DNA of 64,000 bases, taken from the NCBI RefSeq assembly GCF_000023105.1, contig NC_012669.1, positions 3,845,025-3,909,024 on the forward strand. Direction: 5' to 3'. The position numbers and the translations under genes are program-made. The notes beneath the pieces are model-generated. The model worked only from the letters and a program-made list of their open reading frames with translations, was not told the DNA's origin and ran no database searches. This document shows, piece by piece, positions 33,553 through 42,994 of the stretch. The first letter of the stretch is position 1, and each line of letters opens with the position of its first letter. Source of the stretch: Beutenbergia cavernae DSM 12333. Lineage in GTDB: Bacteria; Actinomycetota; Actinomycetes; Actinomycetales; Beutenbergiaceae.

Positions 33553-35463
33553 TCAGCGGGAGCGGCCGCCGCCGCGCTGCGACATCTGCACGATCCCGCC
33601 CGCACGCGAGCCCGACCCCCGACCGCCGGAGGACCCGGAGCGCTGGCCGTTCCGGCCGCCGTTCGAGCCGCCGTAGCCACCCGAGCCGCCGTTGCCACCA
33701 CGGCCACCGGACGAACCCGAACCGCCGTAGCCACCCGAGCCGCCGTTCCCGCCACGGCCGCCGGACGAACCCGAACCGCCGTAGCCACCCGAGCCGCCGT
33801 TCCCGCCGCGACCACCGGACGAACCCGAACCGCCGTAGCCACCGGAGCTGGAGCCGCCCGACGAGCTCGACCACGCGAGGCTCGAGCCGCCGCTGCGCGC
33901 GCCGCGCCCACCGCGCGCGGGACGCTGCCCGGACCGGCCGTCGACGGCGCTGCGCTGGTTGTCGCCGCGGCGAGCGTCGCCCTGGCGCGCACCCCGCTGC
34001 TGGCCGCCGTCACCGGCGGGGCCACCCTGGCCACCGCGACCCTGGCCACGACCCTGGCCGCCGGCGCCGCCGGCGCCGTTGGCGGACGCCCCCGTGGACC
34101 CGCCACGGCGACGACGACCGCGGCCGCCCCCGTCGCGCGCGTCGTCGGACGCCGCACCCCGGCCGCGGCGCGGCTGCGGCGCCGCCGACGGCTTCACCGC
34201 GGCACCCTCGGGCGCCCGAGCCGGGTCGACGCGCGGGGCGACGTCACCGACGAGCGCGCGCACGTCGTCGTCGGACAGCGAGACCCGACGCGGCTGAGCG
34301 CTGATCTTCGCGGCACGCGTGAGCGACCGGACGTCGGAGCGCTGCTCGGGCAGCATGATCGTGACGACGTCGCCGCCGGCGCCCGCGCGGGCCGTGCGAC
34401 CGGACCGGTGCAGGTACGCCTTGTGCTCGGCAGGCGGGTCGACGTGCACGACGAGGTCGACGTCGTCGACGTGGATGCCGCGCGCGGCGATGTCCGTGGC
34501 GACCATGACCTTGAGCTCGCCGGACGTGAACGCCGCGAGGTTCCGCTCGCGGGCGTTCTGCGACAGGTTGCCGTGCAGGTCGGCGGCGGGGATGCCGGAC
34601 TCGGTCAGCTGGCGCGCGAGCTTGCGGGCCTGGTGCTTCGTCCGCATGAAGAGCAGTCGGCGGGTGCTGCCGGACGCGAGCAGCTCGACGAGCTCCCGCT
34701 TCGCGTCGGCGTTCGCCACCTCGAAGATGTGGTGCGTCATGCGGGCGACGGGCGACGACGCCGAGTCCACCGAGTGCGTCAGCGGGTCGCTCAGGTAGCG
34801 CTTGACGAGCACGTCGACGCCGTTGTCCAGCGTCGCGGAGAACAGCATCCGCTGGCCGCCGCGCGGCGTCCGGTCGAGGATCCGCTTCACGCCGGGCAGG
34901 AAGCCGAGGTCGGCCATGTGGTCGGCCTCGTCGAGCACGGTGATCTCGACGGCGTCGAGCGTCAGGAGGCCCTGGCCGAGGAGGTCCTCGAGGCGGCCGG
35001 GGCACGCGACGAGGATGTCGACGCCGTCGTTCAGCGCCGTCACCTGGCGCCCCTGGGACACGCCGCCGAAGATGACGGTCGTGCGCAGGCCGAGCGCCTG
35101 AGCGAGCGGGGTGAGCGTCTCGGAGATCTGGGTGGCGAGCTCACGGGTCGGCGCGAGCACCAGGCCGCGCGGGCGCGCCCGGCCGACGGCGCTGCCGCCG
35201 GCGAGGCGGGCGACCATCGGCAGGGAGAACGCGAGCGTCTTGCCGGAGCCGGTACGGCCCCGGCCGAGCACGTCGCGGCCGGCGAGCGTGTCGGGCAGCG
35301 TCGCCGTCTGGATGGGGAAGGGCATGGTGATGCCGCGCTCGGCGAGGGACCGCGCGAGCGGTCCCGGCACGCCGAGGTCGGAGAACGACGGCGTCGCCTC
35401 CGTCGCGGTGGTGGGCGCCGCCGCGCTGTCGTCGCGCGTGCGGGCAGGGCTGAGTGAAGTCAC
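33553..35463 (-). CDS. DEAD-box RNA helicase with a Gly/Arg-rich repeat tail
   Basis: About 636 residues. The Q motif is in FPIQTATLP; motif I GRTGSGKT; motif Ia APTRELATQ; motif II VLDEADHM (DEAD); motif III FSATL; motif VI HRSGRTARAG. The C-terminal third is basic and then strongly Gly-rich, ending in RGGGRSR. It includes three 18-residue repeats (GGYGGSGSSGGRGGNGGS). Such tails bind RNA and favour condensates. GTG 35463 is the likely start (MTSLSPARTRDD); the frame extends to 35610 without conserved sequence. It probably acts in RNA unwinding at low temperature or in ribosome assembly. Confidence 0.92.
   Translation of the reverse strand: MTSLSPARTRDDSAAAPTTATEATPSFSDLGVPGPLARSLAERGITMPFPIQTATLPDTLAGRDVLGRGRTGSGKTLAFSLPMVARLAGGSAVGRARPRGLVLAPTRELATQISETLTPLAQALGLRTTVIFGGVSQGRQVTALNDGVDILVACPGRLEDLLGQGLLTLDAVEITVLDEADHMADLGFLPGVKRILDRTPRGGQRMLFSATLDNGVDVLVKRYLSDPLTHSVDSASSPVARMTHHIFEVANADAKRELVELLASGSTRRLLFMRTKHQARKLARQLTESGIPAADLHGNLSQNARERNLAAFTSGELKVMVATDIAARGIHVDDVDLVVHVDPPAEHKAYLHRSGRTARAGAGGDVVTIMLPEQRSDVRSLTRAAKISAQPRRVSLSDDDVRALVGDVAPRVDPARAPEGAAVKPSAAPQPRRGRGAASDDARDGGGRGRRRRGGSTGASANGAGGAGGQGRGQGRGGQGGPAGDGGQQRGARQGDARRGDNQRSAVDGRSGQRPARGGRGARSGGSSLAWSSSSGGSSSGGYGGSGSSGGRGGNGGSGGYGGSGSSGGRGGNGGSGGYGGSGSSGGRGGNGGSGGYGGSNGGRNGQRSGSSGGRGSGSRAGGIVQMSQRGGGRSR
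33671..33832. repeat. 54-bp coding repeat, three copies, in the helicase tail
   Basis: Copies begin at 33671, 33725 and 33779 and encode 18-residue Gly/Ser/Arg/Asn units. The period is an exact multiple of three, so copy-number change would keep the frame. Confidence 0.9.
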
Positions 35464-35700
35464 GAAGAGATCCGTCTCGATGGTGCGGCCAGAGCCGCGG
35501 AGGATGCGATCGCGCTCGGACGCGAAGCCTGTGCTCGAGGAGCTGGCGTTCGCCGGCGCGGAAGAAACTCGCGGCACGGGCCCCGGGTGCGGGGCGCCGT
35601 CGTCGGACATCCTCTCACGGTTCCGCGCGACGCCGGTGTGGGCTGCGCAACGCGAGGCGCGCAGACCGGCGCACGACGAACGTGTGGCCTCTCGACGCCG

Positions 35701-36162
35701 TCAGCGCGACGAAGCTCGCGGACCGGCCGCCGGCCCTCGCTCCCACGCAGCTACCGGGCCGGCGACGACGCGGAACGACGGGTGCGGGTCCGGCAGCTGG
35801 ACGGCGCTCCACCGGTCGAGGAGCTGGGGCGATCGCCGCTGCAGCTTGGCCACGAGGTGCGCCCACTCGTGCCTCAGCTGCCCGTCCGTGACGAGCATGG
35901 TCGGCACGTCCGCGCCCGGCTCGCGCACGCGCCCGAGGTCGAACGTGTAGCCGCGCGCGGACGCCTCGACGTGCACACCGGTCAGGTAGGCGCCGATCGT
36001 CCGCACGGGCGCGGCGGTCGCGCGGAACCGCTCGAGCTGGGGGTGTCGCGTGTACCCGCGCGTCGCGCCCACGAGCACCGCCTGCGCCAGCAGCCCTTCT
36101 CGCCAGCACGCCGTCAGTCCCTGGCGGTCGAGGTACCGCGGATGGACGGACCACAGGCGCAT
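35701..36162 (-). CDS. Pyrimidine-dimer DNA glycosylase (T4 endonuclease V-like)
   Basis: 153 residues. MRLWSVHPRYLDRQGLTACWREGLLAQAVLVGATRGYTRHPQL-type N-terminus is diagnostic of the PF03013 family, and RHEWAHLVAKLQRRSP follows the family's second half. In T4 endonuclease V the N-terminal Thr is the nucleophile; here the residue after Met is Arg, as in bacterial relatives. The -10 box TAGTCT (36169-36174) lies 6 nt before ATG 36162. UV-damage repair is inferred. Confidence 0.82.
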   Translation of the reverse strand: MRLWSVHPRYLDRQGLTACWREGLLAQAVLVGATRGYTRHPQLERFRATAAPVRTIGAYLTGVHVEASARGYTFDLGRVREPGADVPTMLVTDGQLRHEWAHLVAKLQRRSPQLLDRWSAVQLPDPHPSFRVVAGPVAAWERGPAAGPRASSR

Positions 36163-36168
36163 CCCGCG

Positions 36169-36174
36169 AGACTA
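36169..36174 (-). promoter_or_regulatory. -10 box (TAGTCT) of the dimer-glycosylase-like gene
   Basis: TAGTCT is followed by CGCGGG and ATG 36162 on the minus strand, with no ribosome binding site. Confidence 0.5.
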
Positions 36175-37668
36175 CGCAGCACCCCGTTCCGGCACGGCGT
36201 GCGCGGCCGAGGCCGCGAGCGCGATGTTGCGCTGCATGCCCCCGAACACGACGCCGTGGAACGGCGTGACGGCCCGCCAGTACACCTGGCCCAGGAGACC
36301 CCGCGGATGATACGTCGCCAGCTGCCGGAACAGGGTGCGTCCGCGCTCGTCGACGCTCACGGCGAGGTCGAGCCACGCGAGGCCCGGCAGCCGCATCTCC
36401 GCTCGCAGGCGCAGGAGCGAGCCGGGTTCGATCACCTCGACGCGCCACCAGTCGAGGGCGTCACCCACGGCGAGCCGGTGGGGGTGCCGGCGGCCGCGGC
36501 GCAGGCCCGGACCGCCGAAGACCCTGTCCATCAGGCCGCGAGCCACCCACCCGAGCCGCCAGGAGTACCAGCCGTGGGCTCCACCGATGCCCTCGATCAC
36601 CTCCCACAGCTCTTGCGGGCTGGCGTCGACGGCGATCTCCCGTTCGTCCACGAACAGGCTGCCTCCGGCCCAGTCCGGGTCGGCGGGCAGCGGATCGCTC
36701 GGCGCCCCCGGCGTGGACGCCGACGCCCAGGACGTGGCCACGTCGTGATCCCGGATCCGCTTCAGCGCCAGCTCGACGGCGCGGGTGAAGGAGGTGAGAC
36801 CGCCCGGAGGGTCCGGGACGTACGCGCGGATGTCCTGCTCCTTCACCACGACCTCGTGGATCAGCGACTCGACGAGCGGCTTCGCGATGCCCGTCGGAAC
36901 GGGGGTGACGAACCCGACCCAGTGGCTGGCCAGGCGAGGCGTGAGGACCGGCACCGTCACGATGACCCGCCGCGGGAGCCCGGCGACCCGCGCGTACTCC
37001 TGCATCATCTGGCGGTAGGTGAGCACCTCCGGGCCGCCGATGTCGAAGGTGCGGTTCACGTCCGCCGGCAGGTCGGCGGCCCCGACGAGGTAGTGCAGCA
37101 CGTCGCGGACGGCGATCGGCTGGATCCGGTTGTCCAGCCACCTCGGCGCGACCATCGCGGGCAGCCGCTCGGTGAGGTACCGCATCATCTCGAAGGACGC
37201 ACTGCCCGAGCCGAGGATCACCGCGGCCTGGAGCACCGCCGTCGGCACTCCCGAGGCGAGGAGGATCTCGCCGACCTCGCGCCGCGACCCGAGGTGGGGT
37301 GAGAGCTCCTCCGTGTCGGGGTGCATGCCGCCGAGGTAGACGATCCGCTGGACGCCGGCGGCCCGCGCGGCTGCGCCGAAGCGGAGGGCTGTGGCGCGGT
37401 CACGCTGCTCGAACGTGGCACCCGACCCGAGCGAGTGGATGAGGTAGTACGCCACCTCGATGCCGTCGAGCGCCCGACCGAGCTGCTCCTCGTCCCGGGC
37501 GTCGGCCTTCACGGTCTCGACGTCGTCTGCCCACGGCCGGCCCTCGAGCCGCTCGGGGTGCCGCGCCATCGCCCGCACGGAGGCGCCGGCAGCGAGCAGC
37601 TCGGGCACGAGTCGGCCACCGATGTACCCCGTGGCGCCCGTCACGAGCACGCGCCTGCCGCTCGTCAT
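36172..37668 (-). CDS. SDR-family oxidoreductase with DUF2867-type C-terminal domain
   Basis: 498 residues. The N-terminal Rossmann domain (VLVTGATGYIGGRLVPELL) is atypical-SDR, with AYYLIHSLGS and VYLGGM typical of the YlbE/YesF-like group. From about residue 330 a START/DUF2867-like domain begins (PQELWEVIEGIGGAHGWYSWRLGW, DALDWWRVEVIEPGSLLRL). The fusion is common in actinobacteria. ATG 37668 follows GAGACT by 6 nt; GTG 37671 is possible. The substrate is unknown. Confidence 0.88.
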   Translation of the reverse strand: MTSGRRVLVTGATGYIGGRLVPELLAAGASVRAMARHPERLEGRPWADDVETVKADARDEEQLGRALDGIEVAYYLIHSLGSGATFEQRDRATALRFGAAARAAGVQRIVYLGGMHPDTEELSPHLGSRREVGEILLASGVPTAVLQAAVILGSGSASFEMMRYLTERLPAMVAPRWLDNRIQPIAVRDVLHYLVGAADLPADVNRTFDIGGPEVLTYRQMMQEYARVAGLPRRVIVTVPVLTPRLASHWVGFVTPVPTGIAKPLVESLIHEVVVKEQDIRAYVPDPPGGLTSFTRAVELALKRIRDHDVATSWASASTPGAPSDPLPADPDWAGGSLFVDEREIAVDASPQELWEVIEGIGGAHGWYSWRLGWVARGLMDRVFGGPGLRRGRRHPHRLAVGDALDWWRVEVIEPGSLLRLRAEMRLPGLAWLDLAVSVDERGRTLFRQLATYHPRGLLGQVYWRAVTPFHGVVFGGMQRNIALAASAAHAVPERGAA

Positions 37669-37717
37669 CACGCCAGTCTCCGACGCGCCCGCGGAACGCG
37701 CGAGCAGTGGGCACCGG

Positions 37718-38620
37718 TCAGTGGTTCGCGGCGAGCAGCAGGATCGTGACGGCCGCCCCGGCCACGAGGTTGAGGCGGAGGAAGACGCGCCAGCCGGCGT
37801 TCGCGCGCTCGCAGTCGTCGTCGGTGACGTCGAGGAACCGCGCCGCGTTCGCCGCGTACGCCAGGGGCAGCACCGCCGCCAGCCAGCCCGGCCACGGCAG
37901 CACCGCGAGCGCGGCGGCGGAGAGCACGTACGCGCCGACCACCAGCCGCACCGTCGTCCGCGCGCCGAGCGCCGTCGCCACCGACGCGATCCCGCCGGTC
38001 CGGTCCGCCCGCACGTCCTGCACCGCGCCGAACGCGTGCGACGCCATCCCCCACACCACGAAGGCGACCACGGCGGGCCACACCGCTCGCGCCGTCAGCG
38101 GCGCGCCGACGAGCACCAGCGCGTACAGCAACGGCCCGGCAAAGTGCATCGCCGACGTGAACGAGTCGAGCACCGGGCGTTCCTTGAACCGCATCTCCGG
38201 CGCCGAGTACGCGACGACACCGAACACGACGACGAGCAGCGTCAGCGACGGCCACGGCGGCACCCCGCCCAGCCTCCCGCCGGAGCCGAGCGCGAGGAGC
38301 GCGACGACGAACGGCGTCGTCGTCGCCACGCTCGCGACGACGATCCGCCGGTGCACCACACGCGCCCGCTCCGGCGCGACGAGGCCGCCCTCGATGCCGC
38401 CCTTGCGGGGGTTCGCGAGGTCGGACGAGTAGTCGAAGACGTCGTTCACGCCGTACATCAGGAGGTTGTAGGGCACGAGGAAGAAGAGCGTGCCGACGGC
38501 GAACGTCACCCAGCCGGCGACGTCGAGCCGGCCTTGGGTCGCCACGAGCATCCCCGCGGCGAACGGGTACGCCGTGTTGATCCACGAGAACGGCCGCGAC
38601 GCGGCGAGCACCTCCCTCAC
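37718..38620 (-). CDS. crtEb: Lycopene elongase/hydratase-type prenyltransferase (C50 carotenoid)
   Basis: 300 residues, UbiA superfamily, eight or nine membrane spans. The two Asp-rich motifs are MYGVNDVFDYSSD and VQDVRADRTGGI. It is last in crtB-crtI-crtYe-crtYf-crtEb, the gene order of decaprenoxanthin/C50 pathways. There the enzyme adds two C5 units to lycopene. GTG 38620 overlaps the crtYf stop as GTGA. Confidence 0.92.
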   Translation of the reverse strand: MREVLAASRPFSWINTAYPFAAGMLVATQGRLDVAGWVTFAVGTLFFLVPYNLLMYGVNDVFDYSSDLANPRKGGIEGGLVAPERARVVHRRIVVASVATTTPFVVALLALGSGGRLGGVPPWPSLTLLVVVFGVVAYSAPEMRFKERPVLDSFTSAMHFAGPLLYALVLVGAPLTARAVWPAVVAFVVWGMASHAFGAVQDVRADRTGGIASVATALGARTTVRLVVGAYVLSAAALAVLPWPGWLAAVLPLAYAANAARFLDVTDDDCERANAGWRVFLRLNLVAGAAVTILLLAANH

Positions 38621-39012
38621 CGGCCGGCACCGCCCTCGGGGGTGGCGCCGTCGTCGTCGACCGGTCGCCCACGGACCAGGCCGGCCCGGCGGGCGCCGCG
38701 GGCTCGTCGCCCGAGCGCGATCCACAGCGCCGGGGCGAGCGCGAGCACCGCGAACGTGTACGCGAAGTCCTCGAGCGGCGCGAGACCGACGCGCACTCCG
38801 AGCAGCGCAGCCTCGTCGTAGGCGATGACCCCTGTCGCGATGAGCAACGAGTCGAACACCGCCGTCATCGCGACGAGCACCAGGGCCGTGAGAGCCAGGG
38901 GTCGCCCGAGCTCGCGGCGTTCGGCGCGCGTCGGCCGCGCCCGCCGCAGCAGGAGGGCCGCGGCGAGGACGACGACGGCGAGCACGGCCGCGTTGAGGAG
39001 CAGGTACCTCAC
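38617..39012 (-). CDS. crtYf: C50 carotenoid cyclase subunit (CrtYf-like)
   Basis: 131 residues with three membrane spans. LGVRVGLAPLEDFAYTFAVLALAPALW carries the P-x-E-[DE] motif of heterodimeric lycopene cyclases. GTG 39012 overlaps the crtYe stop by 4 nt. With the adjacent subunit it should cyclise the ends of the C50 chain (epsilon- or gamma-type rings not decidable). Confidence 0.88.
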   Translation of the reverse strand: MRYLLLNAAVLAVVVLAAALLLRRARPTRAERRELGRPLALTALVLVAMTAVFDSLLIATGVIAYDEAALLGVRVGLAPLEDFAYTFAVLALAPALWIALGRRARGARRAGLVRGRPVDDDGATPEGGAGR

Positions 39013-39353
39013 CGCTCCTCCCGTCGCCACGGCCTCGGCTCGCCGCCACGCGTCGCGAGGAGGCGCCACGTCAGCAACGTCACGTACACGAGCAGCGTCA
39101 GGAACACGACCTCCTCGACCGGGATCTCGGGCGCGACCTGCCACCCCAGGAGGTGGTCGCCGTCGCCCCGGAAGAAGAAGCCGGCGGCGACTCCGGCGAG
39201 ATCCCACAGCAGCAGCACGGCGACGACGAGCGCGATCGTCACGAGCCCGCGCGCCGGCCCGCCGCGGTCCGCGACCACCAGGCGCCGGTGCCAGTCGAGC
39301 AGCCCCAGCCCGCCGAGCGAGAACAGGAGCAGGGCCAGGTACGCGCCGCTCAT
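39009..39353 (-). CDS. crtYe: C50 carotenoid cyclase subunit (CrtYe-like)
   Basis: 114 residues, three membrane spans. PEIPVEEVVFLTLLVYVTLLTWR carries the P-x-E-E motif of the cyclase family. ATG 39353 overlaps the crtI stop by 4 nt. It is the partner of the downstream subunit. Confidence 0.88.
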   Translation of the reverse strand: MSGAYLALLLFSLGGLGLLDWHRRLVVADRGGPARGLVTIALVVAVLLLWDLAGVAAGFFFRGDGDHLLGWQVAPEIPVEEVVFLTLLVYVTLLTWRLLATRGGEPRPWRREER

Positions 39354-41056
39354 CGCGCGGCTCCGCGATCGTGCGCGCCCCAGTGGCGATGCCCGGACGG
39401 GCGGGCCGCGTCCAGGTAGCCCGGGCGCAGGGGCGCGGGCAGCGGGTGCGCCGACGTCTCGCCGAGCAGGCGCTTCACGACGAGCTCCGCGCTGATGAGG
39501 CACATCGGCAGGCCGACGCCCGGCGTCGTCGATCCCCCGGCGTACAGGAGGTTCGGCACACGGGCGCTGACGCCGGCCGGGCGGAACATCGCCGACTGCG
39601 CGAGCGTGTGCTCGAGGCCGAGGGCGCCCCCGCGCCAGGCGCCGTACCGACTCGCGAAGTCCGCCGGCCCGACGACGCGGCGCAGCACCACCCGCCCGCG
39701 CAGGTCAGGGATGTGCGCCCAGGCGCCGATCTGGTCGAGGTAGCGGTCCGCGAGCGCCTCCAGGTGAGCGCGGCCGTCCGCCCCGGCGCCGAGCGCGGGA
39801 TCCGACGGCACCGGCACGAGCACCACGAGCGCCTCGTGGCCGGGCGGCGCGAGCGCCGGGTCGGTGGCCGTGGGCCGGGAGACGTACAGCGAGGCGGGAT
39901 CGGGGACGCTCAGCCGCTCGGCGCCCACGCGGCGCGGGCCGGGTGGCCACACGCGGTGCCGCCCGGGGCCCAGGACCGCCTCGAAGTTCGCGTCCCAGTC
40001 CCGGGTGAAGAACAGCGAGTGGTGGGCGAGCTCGGGCAGCTCGCCGCGGACCCCGGCGTAGACCAGCAGCGCCGACACTCCCGGGTTGCGCCGCGCCCAC
40101 CGCCGCTCCGGGTGCGTCCGCCACGGCGCGTCGAGGAGCGCCGTCTCGACGTGGTGGAGGTCCGCCGCGCCGACGACGACGTCGGCCGGTACGTGCACCG
40201 TGTCACCTCCGCCGCGCGAGGGGTGCGTCAGCACGCCGGTGGCGGTTCCGCCGTCGACCACGATCCGCCGGACCGTCACGCCCGTGCGGACGTCGACGCC
40301 CTCCTCGCGGGCCGCGGCGGCGAGCGCCTCGACGACGGCGTAGATCCCGCCCTCCGGGTAGAGCACGCCGCCCGCCGAGGTGCCCAGGTCCAGGTGCGAC
40401 ATCAACGAGTAGAGCGCGGGGACCCGCCCCGGCGCCGAGCCGAGGAACACCGCGTGGTAGCCGAGCAGCTGGGCGAGCAGCGGGTGCGTCGTCGTGGAGG
40501 AGACGTGGTCGGCCAGCGACGACGTGAGCAGCCGTCGGAGCTCGGCGCCGCGGGCGAGCACCACGGGGTCGGCGGTGCGGGCGGGACGCTCGAACGTGCT
40601 GTACAGGAAACGGTCCAGCGCGATCCGGTACGTCTCGGCCGACTCCTCGGCGTACCGGCGCATCCGCGCCCCGGCGCCGGGCTCGAGCGCCTCGAACGCC
40701 GCCCAGTTCGCCGACGCGTCAGCGACGACGTCCAGCGGCTCGCCGGCCTCCGGGAACACCCGGTACGCCGGGTCCAGGCGCCGCAGCGCGACGGCGTCGG
40801 ACCACCGCCGCCCGAGCAGCGCGAAGACGTGCTCGAACACCTCGGGCATGAACAGCCACGACGGACCCAGGTCGAACGTGAAGCCGTCCTGCCGCCACTG
40901 CCCGGCCCGGCCGCCGACGTCGTCGTGCTGCTCGAACAGCGTGACGTCCGCACCCCCGCGGGCCAGCAGGGCGGCGCTCGCCAGGCCGGCGACGCCGCCG
41001 CCCATTACGACGACACGCGGCCCGGCCGGCCGGGCGCGCGCCGCCGGGTCAGTCAC
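39350..41056 (-). CDS. crtI: Phytoene desaturase CrtI
   Basis: 568 residues. The FAD-binding VVVMGGGVAGLASAALLARGGADV motif is at the N-terminus and the CrtI-type C-terminal signature is in LLYAGGSTTPGVGLPMCLIS. Length fits bacterial CrtI. It converts phytoene to lycopene. GTG 41056 overlaps the crtB stop by 8 nt. The C-terminal tail (RPSGHRHWGAHDRG) is longer than usual and His-rich. Confidence 0.95.
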   Translation of the reverse strand: MTDPAARARPAGPRVVVMGGGVAGLASAALLARGGADVTLFEQHDDVGGRAGQWRQDGFTFDLGPSWLFMPEVFEHVFALLGRRWSDAVALRRLDPAYRVFPEAGEPLDVVADASANWAAFEALEPGAGARMRRYAEESAETYRIALDRFLYSTFERPARTADPVVLARGAELRRLLTSSLADHVSSTTTHPLLAQLLGYHAVFLGSAPGRVPALYSLMSHLDLGTSAGGVLYPEGGIYAVVEALAAAAREEGVDVRTGVTVRRIVVDGGTATGVLTHPSRGGGDTVHVPADVVVGAADLHHVETALLDAPWRTHPERRWARRNPGVSALLVYAGVRGELPELAHHSLFFTRDWDANFEAVLGPGRHRVWPPGPRRVGAERLSVPDPASLYVSRPTATDPALAPPGHEALVVLVPVPSDPALGAGADGRAHLEALADRYLDQIGAWAHIPDLRGRVVLRRVVGPADFASRYGAWRGGALGLEHTLAQSAMFRPAGVSARVPNLLYAGGSTTPGVGLPMCLISAELVVKRLLGETSAHPLPAPLRPGYLDAARPSGHRHWGAHDRGAAR

Positions 41057-41960
41057 GGTGGTCAGCGAGCCAGCTCCGGCTCATCGCGCGGCCCGCGACG
41101 AGCGCCTTCCGCACGTCCGGGACCCGCACCCGTGTCGCGCGGATCTCCTCCGGGGTCATCGCGGAGAGCGTGTCGAACAGCTCCGTGTAGAGCTCGAGCG
41201 TGACGGTGACGGCCGCCCGCGGGCGAGGCGGCAGCGCCGCCAGCGCATCGCGCGCGAGCGCCAGGTCCTCCTCGATCTCGTCGAGGATCTCGAGCAGCGC
41301 GCCGTGGTCGAGGACCCCGCCGTGCGCCGCCGGGAAGTAGTCACGCCCGAGGCGCCCGGCGTCGTCGCCGAGGTCGCGCAGGAAGTTGACCTTCTGGAAC
41401 GCGGCGCCGAGTGCGCGAGCGCCGGTGAGCGCGTCGTCGTCGGGCTCGAGGGCTGCGGCCCCCGCGGGCCGGCCGGCCGTGAGGAACGCCCGCAGGCACA
41501 TGAGGCCCACGACCTCCGCCGAGCCGTACACGTAGCGCTCGTAGCTCGCTCGGTCGTGGTCGCGGACGTCGAGGTCCATCGCCATCGACGCGAAGAACGG
41601 GTCGGTCTCCGCCCGGGTGATCCCGACGCGGGCGGCGGTGAGCACGAACGCGTGCACGATCACGTTCGTGGACCAGCCGCGTTCCAGGGCTGCCTCCGTC
41701 TCGGTCCGCAGTGCCTCGAGCTGGTCGCGGGACTGCCCAGGACTCGCGGGTCCCTGCGCCGCGAACGTGTCGACGATCTCGTCGGCGATGCGCACGAGTG
41801 CGTAGATCGACTCGACGTAGGCGCGGGTGCGCGCGTCCAGGAGCCGCGTGCCGGCGCTGAAGGACGTCGAGTAGTCGGCGAGCACCACGCGCGCGCACCG
41901 GTACGCGGTGGCGTCGTACCGGCGGCGGGGGCTGGGCTGCGTCCTCACTCCCAGCATCAT
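41049..41960 (-). CDS. crtB: Phytoene synthase CrtB
   Basis: 303 residues. Two Asp-rich prenyl-diphosphate motifs ([14 protein letters not shown] and [19 protein letters not shown]) and the conserved [14 protein letters not shown]-like start identify the squalene/phytoene synthase family. It condenses two GGPP to phytoene. It heads the carotenoid operon; no crtE (GGPP synthase) or idi gene is present next to it. ATG 41960 or 41957 is the start. Confidence 0.95.
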   Translation of the reverse strand: MMLGVRTQPSPRRRYDATAYRCARVVLADYSTSFSAGTRLLDARTRAYVESIYALVRIADEIVDTFAAQGPASPGQSRDQLEALRTETEAALERGWSTNVIVHAFVLTAARVGITRAETDPFFASMAMDLDVRDHDRASYERYVYGSAEVVGLMCLRAFLTAGRPAGAAALEPDDDALTGARALGAAFQKVNFLRDLGDDAGRLGRDYFPAAHGGVLDHGALLEILDEIEEDLALARDALAALPPRPRAAVTVTLELYTELFDTLSAMTPEEIRATRVRVPDVRKALVAGRAMSRSWLADHRD

Positions 41961-42031
41961 GCCCGGACCGTCGGCGCGCGGCACCCTCCCGGGTGCTGCC
42001 CGACGCCGTCGCGCACCACCCGGCGCCGCCC

Positions 42032-42037
42032 TACGCT
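42032..42037 (+). promoter_or_regulatory. -10 box (TACGCT) of the PfkB-kinase gene
   Basis: TACGCT ends 6 nt before ATG 42044 and no ribosome binding site is seen. Confidence 0.5.
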
Positions 42038-42043
42038 CTGCCC

Positions 42044-42994
42044 ATGAAGGCCGAGGAGCACGCACCGGTACTGTGCGTCGTCGCGCCCGCGCCGCTCCTC
42101 ATGGTCGAGATCGAGCCGACCGGCGACGCCGACGACCCCACCGTCGCCGACGTCCACACGCACCTCGGCGGGCAGGGCCTGTGGGTCGCACGGATGGCGA
42201 CGTCGCTCGGCGCGAAGGTGGTCGTCTGCGGGCCGATCGGCGGCGAGATCGGCGCTCTCCTCGCGCCCATGATCACCGGGATGGGCATGACCCTCCAGGC
42301 GTCGCCGTCGGGCACGGGCAACGGCGCGTACGTGCACGATCAGCGCTCCGGGGAGCGCGAGACCGTGGCGCACATGCCGCCGGCCCGACTGACCCGGCAC
42401 GAGGTCGACGACCTGTACGGCACGGTGCTGGTCGCCGCGCTCGACGCCGACGCGTGCGTGCTCACCGGGGCGCAACCGGCGCGGGTGCTCCCGAGCAGCT
42501 TCTTCGCGCGGCTCGTGCGGGACCTGCGCGCCGCCGGGAAGCCCGTGGTCGCGGACCTGTCCGGCGGGCACGCGAAGGCTGCTGCGGACGCGGGCCCGTC
42601 GGTGCTCAAGATGTCGGACGAGGAGCTCGTCGAGGCCGGGCTCGCGCCGGGCGACGGCGAGGAAGCGCTCGTCGACGCCGCGCAGCGCCTCGTCACGCGC
42701 GGCACGGGCGCCGTCGTCGTCTCGCGGGCGGGCAACCCGGCTCTCGTCGTCACGGCGGAGGCGGTGGTGCGGGTCGTGACGCCGGTCGTCACACCGCTGG
42801 ACCACCGCGGCGCCGGCGACTCGATGACGGCGGGGATCGCCGTCGCGCTCGCGAGGGGTGAGGTCATCGCCGACGCCGTACGGTTGGGAGCGGCGGCGGG
42901 TGCGCTGAACGTGACACGCCGGGGCCTCGGGACCGGGCGGCGCGAGCAGATCGAACGGTTCGCCGCGCGGATCAGGGTGGAGGACCTGGGCTGA
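42044..42994 (+). CDS. PfkB-family carbohydrate kinase (1-phosphofructokinase-like)
   Basis: 316 residues. The first PfkB signature is in [26 protein letters not shown] and the second in [17 protein letters not shown], with the catalytic Asp after [14 protein letters not shown] at the N-terminus and the kinase length fit FruK/LacC-like members. The sugar is unknown. It overlaps surE by one base, an uncommon pairing. Confidence 0.88.
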   Translation: MKAEEHAPVLCVVAPAPLLMVEIEPTGDADDPTVADVHTHLGGQGLWVARMATSLGAKVVVCGPIGGEIGALLAPMITGMGMTLQASPSGTGNGAYVHDQRSGERETVAHMPPARLTRHEVDDLYGTVLVAALDADACVLTGAQPARVLPSSFFARLVRDLRAAGKPVVADLSGGHAKAAADAGPSVLKMSDEELVEAGLAPGDGEEALVDAAQRLVTRGTGAVVVSRAGNPALVVTAEAVVRVVTPVVTPLDHRGAGDSMTAGIAVALARGEVIADAVRLGAAAGALNVTRRGLGTGRREQIERFAARIRVEDLG

